Shown here piece after piece: positions 46,601-58,600 of a stretch of 64,000 nucleotides of DNA (position 1 is the first letter of the stretch; each line of letters begins with the position of its first letter). Location: contig NC_089724.1 in NCBI RefSeq assembly GCF_035083965.1, forward strand, positions 3,768,001 through 3,832,000, given 5' to 3'. A program made the position numbers and the translations under genes. This DNA is from Branchiostoma lanceolatum (Eukaryota; Chordata; Leptocardii; Amphioxiformes; Branchiostomatidae). Below the pieces are notes generated by a model, which saw only the letters and a program-made list of their open reading frames with translations, had not been told where the DNA came from and made no database searches.

Positions 46601-49600
46601 GTGTTTGTGTGTGTGTGTGTGCGTGCGCCCGTGCGTGCGCGCATGTGTGTGTGTGTGTGCATGCCTGTGCATGCGTAGTGGTGCGGATCGGTCCGGCCGG
46701 ACCGGTTCCGGACTTGTAAAACGTTTAGGTTCAAGTCCAAAAAAACCTAAACGTCTGGAAACAAGTCCGGACTTGAAAAAAAATTCTCTCACTCATACAC
46801 TCCTTTTTGTTTTAAACCATCTTAAACCTTCCTTAAATCGTGAAATTTGCACTAGAAAAATATTAAAACATTGCTGTTTTTGTGTTTATAACTGAACCTC
46901 TGTGTTAATTACTGACTGTATATAATTCCGTATATATAGTTTTCAAATTACGTGTAAAATATCTGCCAATATGCAATTTTACATGTAACACGAAAAAATA
47001 TTCCAAAATTATTGTTCAGGTCCGGACTTTCAAGTCCGGACCTGAACCTAAACCTCTGGACTCGAGTCCGAACCTGAACCTAAACTCGGGTTTAGATCCA
47101 CACCACTATGCATGCGTGTGCAATAAATGGGAAAAATGTTCCTCTTACTCTTAGGCATAAGTGGCAGCAAACAACTACACCTAAATGTCCTTGAATGATA
47201 TACAAACTGATATTGCATTTTCAGTAAACTTTGCGGCATGTTATCACCCTAAACAATGTCCCTCTGCAGTCCACCCTGAGCCACATCTTTGCTGGTACAA
47301 GAGCTGGAAAGTGTTTTATTTGACATTGACCCTCCTTATCTCTCCATTCAGTGGCCAGGCTGGTCAGCAGGGCTGGAGTCAGGTCATCTTGGAGCCAGCA
47401 GTCAGCCCAGAGGTGACTGTGCCAAACCATCAGGACCCGAGTGTGAGTATTGACATCATTTAGTTATCTTTTATTAACTTCTATCAACTTTTGTTGGGGG
47501 TGGAGATTGGATAGTCGCTAAAGGAGGGTCCGGGTAACACCTACAGCCTTGCGGTCGCCACAGCCGTCTTAGCCTGCTGAGCCACTGTGGAATGTCCCTG
47601 GGCCTAAAGAGTGAGGTTGGTTGGCGCGCACTGATCCTCACTTTAAGCAGACGGAGCGCAGGCGGGAAGGAAGTCCTACAGCGATGGAGAAGAGGATTGG
47701 GCTACACAGCCACAGAAGAGCCTGCAGAGGAGGACAACCTTCCCAGTGATCTTCGGAAGCGAAGAAGCAGCCATCTACCATCTATTAACTTTTGTTAACT
47801 CTTATTTAATTTTCAACAATTCATGCATAACATATGCATGTAAATGTATGTCCTGCTATGCTATGCTATGTATTGAACCAGTAAAAGACCCTATTCAGTG
47901 ATTGCGTGTATTTAAAAACACTGTGAAACATATCACCTTTGAAGCTTATGTTTCTCACAGGCTCTATTTATTTTCCTCCAACAGGAAGCCTATCTTGAAC
48001 ACATTTTCCACCCAGGGAGGTTCTCGTTACAGACCATCGCCAAGGCTTTACATGTGAGTAAAGTTGAAATGTTCATGTTTGGGCACAAACCTACCCTTTA
48101 AGGTTAGGAAATGATGTCTTATTATGGTCCACAATGTATCATTGAAACTAGTGACAATGTTTTGTGCCTTAACTTAAATACTGCATGCAAAGCTGGTTTG
48201 TTATGCCGAAAACTGGCTCTTACACTAAGTTACAGGTGCAGACCTCTTCTGATATAATGTTTTACCACTTCACACACATGCCGTGACTAAGCTTTGCCTA
48301 GATTTTAATAACAATAATAATAAATTTATTGCAAATTCATGCCCGGAGGCTAATTGCAAGGATACAAGGAAATGAGATAATGATAATAATGAGTATATAG
48401 TAATGAAATAAACACAAAGTATTATTTATTTGCCCCAAACATGTTTGATATGAATACATGTACCTTACAATGTTGTTATAGATCTACCGGCGCTCAGTTG
48501 ATGTGATAGCAGACCTGTCAGCAGCAGTGCTGAAGGAACAAGTCTCACTGGTGGTAGAGTCAGAGGTCAGGAAAAGTCATGTGCAGTTGTTATGTTAACT
48601 TCAAGAACAAAAGACATATTGTTGAATTTTTTTAGTAGTTATGTTTAAAGTCAAACTCACTCTAGACTTAGATAAGTGGTGTTATTCATATGGCTTCGAA
48701 TCCATACTCTCATCTAAATGAAGAGTATGGGAGCCGCGGAAAACTACCTAGGATGGCACCCAGGCTTCCTTCTTTATGTCCCTGTTCTTTTGCTTGTCAT
48801 TCAAATTGCTGTACATGGCTTGCATTAAAGAAAAGCTTCTTTGTGATGTTCAAAGCATGCGAAATGCTGATATGTGTTATTTTATGAAGGAGGAGTTAGT
48901 AGAAGCAATGCCCCAAGAATTCTTTGAAAGTTAGCAAAATGAATAGTTTTATCATAATCTTGTCATGTGTTTGCTGTGTTCAGATCCAGAACGCCGTGAC
49001 AGAGTACGAGGTACAACAGGAGGAGTACTACCAGGTCCAGCTGCAGAGCTGGAACAAGTTCTACATGTGCTGCACACAGTACCACCAGGTAGCAGCACGA
49101 CCAGTGGGGGTCTACAGCGATGAGGACACTGCTATGGTGTGTCTGGTCAAGAAGGTAAAAGCAACTCCAATATTTTGCCATGGAATCACTTAAAACACTA
49201 CAAAAACCTCCTTTCAGTTCCTATCACAAAGTTAAAATCCTGGAAAAATAAATGAATTTATAGTAAGTTTCAATCTAAAGGATTTCTCTGTTTTCCTCTG
49301 CAGGGAGCTGTGTCCTTCCTGCGACCTTGTGATGGAGTAGAACACTTGTACCTGGCTCCGCAGGGGGTCTGCCAGCCGCAGCACCTGTCCGCCGCTCCCT
49401 TCAACATCGCAGGTAAGGAAGCTGTGGTATTCTGTCGAAATCTAACCAGTCAAACCAGTACAGGCGACCACCTGGCCATTGATACTGTGATTCTTGTTTC
49501 TTTCACTGTAACTTTATGTTCTCTGTTTTCACAGTCACCTCTGTACCTGTTATTATCATATTTATGATTCCTTCACAACTCCGTTCTGTACATCACTTGC

Positions 49601-52600
49601 CGCCACCGTGAAGTTAAAGTTCAGTGAAAATGTCCATTTGCCTTACACTGAGATTTTGCTACCGTCATGATAAAGTGAATTACAGTATCCAGTCAGGCTG
49701 TCTAGTGATCACCTCTACGTAATGACCATGGCCACCTGGTCAGTCATATACAGTCAAACTGTCTAGTGACCACTTCTGCATCAGGACCACCTGGTCATTG
49801 ATATACCTCTGGTGTGAACCTGTACACCTCTTCCCTTGTACAAATGACAAGAGGGAAATTTCTCTAGCTTTTAGTCCCGTGTACTGCTGTTAACTTACCT
49901 GTGCACCTTTACTTTTAATACACAGATGACAAGCTGTGCCGAGACATAGTCCTACTCGGAGACTGTCTGCGGCTGATCCGTGACCAGCTGACGCCGGACG
50001 TGGTGTCGGCCGTAGAGCAGGACCTGTTCCACCTGGAGACGCCGCAGAACATCGTGGAGCCGCTGGTCAACAATGTCATCTCTGAGGCCGGGTAAAGTCC
50101 TTTTTTCTCTGTTTCCAAACAGACAAAACTCAAAAGATCAAATCTCCCATGAGGACTGAATTAGGGTCTCTGCCTGTTGTAATATCCTAGACACCGGAAC
50201 CTCATGGAAACACATGGTCAACTACTTCATCTCTAAGGCTGGGTAAACTAGTTCTTTCTTTGAATAAAAAGACAAAGTCTCGTTGTACACAACCAACTGA
50301 TTTATTCCACCAACGTTTCTGTGGCCATCTGTTAACTTTCTCAGGGCAATTCTGGCTGGTTCACACTGCACTGCACAAGCCCTCTAGATTAGATTTTGGC
50401 CCCCCTAGGGACTTGCTGTAGTACTGCAGGTGAACTTCCAGTTTTGATATTGCGTTTGCTGGACATGCTATGGTCATGATTTTGCAGTGGCAGATAGCCC
50501 TTGGGAGGGAGAGTAAGTTTGGGCCACCTAGCAGCTTCTTTGGAACTTTTTGAAAGATGGATGTAAGAAAAAGTTTTGGGACATCATTAAATAAAATCTA
50601 ACCTTGCCCCCCTCCTGTTGCAGAGATGTGGACCAGTCCTCAGCTGAGGTCATCAGCACCTTGGAGTCCAGCCTGCAGACCATCATCGACGCCCCCAGGG
50701 CCATCGACACGGTACTGCAGGCCATGGATGTGACAGGAGGCGACCCTGAGAATCTCGCTGTGCCTGATCTAGGTCTGTTTGTTTGTTTGTTTGCTTAAAT
50801 CTGATTTCACTTCGACTATTGAAAGACACTGGAAAAAGCTCTTAAAAAGTACAGTCAAACTTTCACTGGTGAACGCCTCTGCTAATGACCACCTGGCTAT
50901 TGTTGGCACTTTTTGGTGGTCCCTTATTTCCCATTAATTAAAGCATTTTGAATCCTGTCTGTAGTGGCAGTTCTACCTGTCTACTGTCCAGGCGTTGTCT
51001 ATTCAGATTGAATAGGGATGCTACTAGGTCACATGTGGCCAGTCTTCAACTTTGACCCATTTTAACTTAAAATTCTCTGAAACTCCACACCATCCCCAGC
51101 ATGGTCACTCCGCACCCTCACTATGCTCCCCTTCCACTAGTTGCAGGTTTTTTTTTCTGAAAAAACCCTGATTGTCCCTTGAACGGTCACCATTGAAATG
51201 TTAGACTAAACATATTTTTTTCTACAACTGTTCTTTTTGTTCACAACATTGACCATTACACCCCTTTTCCAGCTGTGGAGCCCCTGAGACAGCTGAGTCT
51301 GAACCATGTGTTCGGCAGCGCCGTGGGACATGCAGTACTGGAGAGTTCCGCCAGGCAGCTCGCAACGACACGGCTCGCCATCTGCCGCGACCTGCTGCTG
51401 CTGCAGGGCCTCATGGGAAGGATGGGTCAAAGGGTAAGTCTCCTTGCAAACCTCCTGGCCCCATGTTTGGCAGAAAATATTAAAAATAATTTCATAGAAA
51501 TTGAAAGGCTCAAGATTTTTATGTAGATGATACCATATCTCGTTTTGAAATACTCTAGATGCATTTAAGTTTGTGTTGATTTGATTTAATTTTGTGGTGA
51601 AGAGAAAATGGAGTGTTCGCAGTGGTTTTTTAGTTTGCAGTTGAAACGTGGTAGGCAGGCAGAAGACAGAACAAGCATTTTCCCGGTGGTCTGAAGTTCG
51701 CGGTGAACAGGTTACAGTGAAAACTGCGAACATTTAACTACTTAACAAACTCAAAAGCATTTACAGTAAAACTGTAGAGAAGATATGTATGTGCATTTAA
51801 AATTTGATTTGACAAGTATTTTAGTGCTTGGATTGAAAACATGCCAACTTCTGCTAATGTCCTTTTTCTTTGTGTGTGACAGGCATCTCTGTCCCAGGAC
51901 AGTCTGAACAAGCTCCAGTCAGATCTCATTCCCAGGACAGCCCAGCTGATGCAGGTGTATTACGTCATCACCTGGGTTGCCATGGCAACCTACACACATG
52001 TTCCCAGCAACAGTCTGTGAGTAACCGTGTTTTAGTTTAAGTAACGATGGTCTCTTTTTGTTCAGAAAGATACAGGTTATTTTGAAAAATCTCAAAGCAA
52101 CATTGAAAGAGTGAAGTATCCTTAAAATCCAAACAATTTATTGCTTGTTGTAAAGCCAGCATCACACTGTCAATGACTTTCGGCTAAATTTGTTTATCAC
52201 AAAAGATAACCAAATATCCAAATCGGCAGAGAATCAAGTTTATTTTCAACTTGAACTGAACTGGGGACTTGCAAGCAACAGACTATCTGTAAAAAAATGT
52301 AGAGTGATTGTGAGGACTTGCCTTAGTGCTGCCCAAAATGTCCTCTCGAGCTCACAGACCCCTCAGGTGAGCTATATTCCTGCTGCTGTGTGACCCCAGA
52401 TTGTATTTGTTTAACAATCATAATGTTGCCCTTTGTATACAGAGACATGAACCTGAGGCAGCTACAGGCTATGGACATCTCAGACTTGGGCACAGGGCTG
52501 CCCAGATACTGTAAGTAACAAGACATGAAATGATATTATAAGATATACACTCACTCACTCACTTGCTCGCTCACTCACTTACTCACTCGCTCACTCACTC

Positions 52601-55600
52601 ACTCACTCGCTCACTCAATGACACTCACTATAAAATGAAATATAGAATAGGATCAGATGAAATAATATTTAATGAAATGCAGTTAAATGTAACAGAAAAC
52701 AGTGGGCGCATCTGCATGAATTGAATTTATTTTCTTTGTGGTAACTATTTACTTACAATAATTGAATGGAATTTCTTAGGAAGATTGTTTTTCCATCTTT
52801 GTTGAGTTTATAAACGATATCCTCAAAAACCATACTTTAAAATCTGATTTTTTAGTAGAAGAAAAAAATATTAGCTTGATTTGTAATTAGGCATGCGCAA
52901 ACATAATATCATTATAAAATAAAATGCACATAATCACTTTTGCATAGTGTCAGACAATCATAATGCCTGCAATAAAAAGTTACATACATGCTTGACCTCT
53001 GACCTTGTTTCCATAGTGATGACAGAGGGCACCCTGCTGGCCCTGTTCCTACACGGGGTCGGAGGTCAGCAGCTGGGGAGCCTGTTGGCTGGACAGGAGG
53101 ACCTGGACCAGGACCCGTGTGCGCTGTGGGCCGGGGTGCTGCAGACGGCAGTACTCTACATACTGCAGCTGCTCTATCCCATGAGCCCCAGCAGTCTCCT
53201 CCCAGAGTTCCTCATGACAAAGTGCCAGTATCTGCAGCTACAGGTAGAAAGAGTGTTTGTCATTCATGGTTTACATTTGTACAATAAGACTAGAACCCCT
53301 AACCCCTAATGCCTTCAGCCATTGAATGTACATCTACCTCAGAATATGTTCAAAAGTTTTAATACATTTAGATGACTCGTCATTGGTTCATTGCTGTAGC
53401 ACCATGAGACTAGAACCCTTAACCCTGGTGCTGTCACTCTTTAGGAGGATGTTCGTCTCCTGGACAGCTGGTGTGTGTGGAACAGCTTTTTCTATGTCGT
53501 TAAGTACTGACATTGTGAGACTAGGTTGTTATGAGAACTTACAGGGCAGGACAAGAACCCCTAACCTCTGACCACCCCCTCCCCAGGAGTTTGTACGCCT
53601 GCTGGACAGCTGGTGTGTGTGGAACACTTCCAGCAGGAGGTTCTTCCTGGGAGCGGCTTACCTGAACTGTGGGGAGCCTCACAAGGCCATGGACTGTTTC
53701 TTACAGGTATGGGTGGGAGAACGAGTTTAAAAAGTCATGAATGAAGTTTTCGATGTTGTATAAATGGGAGAGGAACTCATAGCCCACTGTCAGTAGGATG
53801 TTTATCATAACAAATGTGAAATAAGAATTGTTATTCCTCGGGTTTAAACTCATTGTTGTTGCCCAACATTTTAGCTTTTTACTTGAGTACAGAAGTGTCT
53901 GATGCCATTTTAATGCGTACACTGTAGGGAGTCCATGGTGTTGGGAATGAAGATTTCCTACTGAACAAACTCCTGCAGCCGACAGACCAGGAACTGCCAC
54001 ATCTACCTGTGCTGTACCTGGTCAAGGTATTTCATTGCTTGTCAATTGTGCCTTTCAATTTTACCTGCTGGCATTGTGCCATGTATATACATCTACATTT
54101 TTTGGGTATTTCATGCATATTCTATAATATAAGTTACAACAATGAAGAAAATGTTTTGTTAAAAAAATATATTTGCAATCAGAGAGTGTGTTGTTTTGTA
54201 GTAAAACTCCACATGTCTGTAGCTTGCAATAAAGCCGCTGTGGAACAAGAAATTTGCAGTGGTTGGACAGTGTTACAAATTTTTTTTCAGAAGAATTTGC
54301 AATTTCAGGCAACAGATTGATGTCAATTGGTGTCTGTTTGCGCTGCTTTGCGACTGCCTTTAACAGTTTGTTGCAATTTGGCGCAGTCCAGTGACCATTT
54401 AACTTTTTAACTGACCACTACTGTCCTCTCGTCAGGTGCTGAGGTTGCTGGAGCAGTTTGAGGTCCCAGAGCTGGTCATTTCCCTCGCCAACTCTGCCAT
54501 CGGCATGGCTCAGCCAGATGATCCCAACATTGTAAGTATATCAACTACATTCTTAAGTACATAATTATCTACTTATTTCTTAGAATGATACGATATCTAC
54601 ATGTATGCTAAAATTTTTCTTTGTAGCTCTCTTGTGGCAATACATCTTTGCAAGATTTTCTTTTCCAAGTTTTACGTACACAACCCCATTTACCTACACT
54701 TGCTATCTTACCAGGTCAGAAATAAAGCTGAGCCTGAATCTAAAGGTCCTGATAACCATTATCTATAACTCACATAAGGGGCTGTATAACCCAGATGGTA
54801 CATAAGCACGTTGACTGATGATGATGATCATAACTCACTTATTTGTGTCTTTTGTGTCATTGCAGCCAATGCTGTGGTCGAAGGTGTTTAAGTACCACCT
54901 GGAGCTGGGGCACAACAACGAGGCTTACGCTGCCATGACTGCAAACCCCGATCACACAAGGTGGGGAGAATGCTCAAAAATGTGCTCAGTTTATTTTCAT
55001 GTCTGTGTTGGTCTTTACATATCAGGTACATGGTTGACTTTAGACCTAATCTTACAAGAAAGGAAATCTTACCCTTTTTAACTCTCTGTGTGCACAATGT
55101 ACATGTTTGTGTTGTCACTTAAAGGGGTTTCCAAAAAATTATTAAAAGATCATACCTTCATGATTGTGCATGTATGGTTGCCTTGTTGGCAGGATGTGCA
55201 TGTAGGTATTATCTTGTGCTTTAAAGTTTGATCTTGTTGTCAATGAGCTGATAATTTCAGCCTGAAAGAAGGGCTACTAGAAGTGAAATTCCAACATGTT
55301 TGTTTTGTAGGAGGAAAGACTGCCTGCGACAATTCATCGTGATCCTGTGTGAACGGTCGCAGCTCCAGACACTTGTGGAGTTCCCTTATGTCGGGCTACA
55401 TGACGAAGTGAGTTCTTTAACTGTTGTGTCATTTGTAGGAATTGGGTGTTCCAGATGACTATCAATATCAACAGGTGGAATAAACACAAAAGAAAGCGGG
55501 GTTAACTTCTATTGCTTTGTTGAAATCCCAAACACTTCGAATTCTTTCACTTCAAGGTTGAGCAAAAGTTAGGTGTGACAGGTTGTTTAGTGTAATATAA

Positions 55601-58600
55601 CCTGCTGCTGCCACTCAGCGTGCCTGTGAAGCTGGTGTGATAATCTGAATGGCGGTTACGTTGTGTATACCGGCTCTACAGATATAGTACCACTGTGCAC
55701 TGCTTTGTGTTCTGCATTAGATTTTATTGAAATCCTCTAGCCTAGGACAGGTTACCAAATTTAGATCTACTGATTCTGCTTGAGAATTTTGTTTTCATTG
55801 ATGTTCCTGTCTTCTTTTCTGCCAGGTTGTATATATTATCGAGTCCCGTGCACGCTCAGTTGACCTGACGGCTCACAACTACTACGACCTTCTGTACGCA
55901 TTCCACATCTACAGGGGCAGCTACAGGAAAGGTACGGATCATAGCGAATTCTAAATTAACTGGTTAATAGATGTGTGTAGTTGCTACGATTGACGTGTTT
56001 TGTTGCTCCTCTTTCTTATATGATTGCTGTGTAGGTGACATCCATAAAATCTAGTTGTCATTCTATCTTAAGTCTTTTAGTTTTAGTTGTACATTGTAGT
56101 TTGCGGTGAAGATAAGTTGTGACGTAACATCTATTTTGTTTGTTTCCCCCAAGCTGGTAGTACATGTACCATGAAAGGGTACGGGCTTGAGACTAGGACA
56201 AGAACTTCCTGGAGTGAAAAGTCTAAAGAAGCAAGCCAATTGTTACCTGGTTGTGTTCTAAGTTCTAACCATGTTTGTTTGTTTCTTGTTTACCCCACAG
56301 TTGGCAGTACAATGTACGAGTACGGCCTGAGACTAGGAAGGGAACTCCCAGATGTGAAAAGTTTACAGAAACAAGCCAAGTGTTACTGGCTGTGTTCTAA
56401 CCTTTGTTTGTTTGTTGTTTACCCCACAGCTGGCAGTACGATGTACGAGTACGGCCTGAGATTAGGGAGAGAACTCCCAGGTGTGAAAAGTCTACAGAAA
56501 CAAGCCAAGTGTTACTTGGCTGCCATCAACACTCTCAGACTGGTAGACCCCAAATATGCCTGGATTGTCAAACCAGTCAGAGTAGAGACCGCTACGGTAT
56601 GTTCAAAGATACCCCCGTCAGCATAAAGAAAACTTCTTTCATGTTAGCTGCTGATTCTCAAACATGTTGTAAAATATGATAGCTTTCCTTTCTATTGTTA
56701 GCTAATTTTGAGGCAAGTACCTGCTACTGCTTATGTAATGTTGTGTAAGTGAGCAAGGCAGCACATTGACCTGTTTTATGTTACAAGTTATGCTTTTTTA
56801 ATCCTCTCTCTTTTGAGCTAGCCTAAATTTAAGGTATAAGATAAACTACTACAAATTTGGTGAAGGGTTAAAATGATGCACCAACCCTTTTCTCTTTTAC
56901 ATTGTTTCCCAAATCAAATCTCAATGTTGCGAAATACTTCTTTGTGTTCATTAAAGCTTCCTTGTCGCTTTGCTCTAGGAGGAGGGTCGTGTTTCTCCAA
57001 AGAGAGACTACAGCGGGGACCACAGACTGCCTCACAGTAAGGGACTGATTCTTTGTTTTCTTTTCTAACTGTCAATCAATACACTGAGAATGTCATCCCC
57101 AAAACAAGTTTGTTTGCTTAGTAATCTCCATGAAAAATGGGGGTATTGCTTTTGGTGTGTCTGTTTGTGTTTCAAGATATTTTTGGTTAGCATAACTTAA
57201 GAACCTCTGGATTGATTGTAATGATATTTGGTACTCATACATTTGTATGTATGGATGTGGGTAGGTCTTTGTTTTTTAAGCGAGGGCTAAACCCATTATT
57301 TGACAAGAGAGGGTGAACCAAAGATGGAAAAAGCAGTACTCTATTGAAAAAAAGATGTCTAAGCCTTTGCTATATGTGTTCCTTTTTTTGATTTCAGAAA
57401 AGAAGCAGGTCGAGATCCTGGAGCTGTCAGAACTGGAGAAAGAGTACATGGTGGTGCTTGCTAGATTGCACCTCATACAGAAGGACCCAGATCCTGCACA
57501 TGCTACAGGTAAGAGTTTGGGCCTGTGGGTAAGCCTTCGCTTGATGAGAAATTCTTTATCGTATAGACTTTATTTCGGTGACTTTGTTCTGGTGACTGTC
57601 TGTCACCTTCCTCAGGGTAATTGAAGCATTAGTCTCAAAGCTACAAGCTAAATACATTCCTGAGACATGCTGACAACATCACAGCTTCATATATGAGAAA
57701 GAAATTCACCCAGGTATCACTTCAGGTGACGTTATGGCTAGATATTGTCCTAGATGCTGAACAGATGTTTTTATTTCTCACCCAGGTCCGCCCCTGTCCG
57801 CGGAGGAGACTGTAGCCCTGCTCGTGCAGGCAGGTCTGTTTGACAACGCCGTGTCGCTGTCTCAGGCCTTCAGACTGTCCCTGGTGCCTGTGTTCGAGGG
57901 ACTGGCCTCCAAGTAAGTCTGCTTCATGTCTCCTCTCAAACTTCAGTCACACAACTGAGGTTTCCTGAGATCTTAAGAATCGATCTTGATAGTGATCATG
58001 GAAGCTCATCTGTGTTGGTAGTGATCATAATACAGTGCTAAACTTTCTTCCAACACAAGGATCTAATTTTCAACGACCACGTAAAGACACGTGTCAATAA
58101 AGTCATGTGTCTGTAACTCGCGAAAGTTTACCTGTGGTCGTTGAAAATTAGCTCCTTGAATACCTAAGTGTTGGAAGGAAGTTTAGCATTGTATTGTAAT
58201 CTTGATAGCTTTTAATTACTTTTTGTACATGTACTTCCAAATTACTCTCTTTAACAATTTTAGGTCTAGAGTAGAGAGACTAAAAATCATTGTAGGACCT
58301 TTGGTACACTGCCACTTTCAAATTGTTATGTTACATGTAAGGTGTAAAGAGACCCATTATGAAAGCAATCCTCTTCATATTCCAGGTGTGTTAGACTGAC
58401 CCAGAGTGGCCCAGACGTCCCCAAAGTTGGCGGAAAGAAGGAAGCCTTTGATTGGCTGGGAGCCAACGACATCCCCTTCACGCACACATCTAAGCCGATC
58501 ACGTAAGCCTTAACTTAGACTTTGTAAACGGTTTCCAAAGTGCAGTGCTTTGAGATGAATGAATGATTTTTCCACTGGGCTACTGCCACCTTTGACGATG

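Noticed and set aside
56171..56626. An independent 151-codon gene
   Set aside because: It is the open frame across the exon-28 tandem copies of NUP160.
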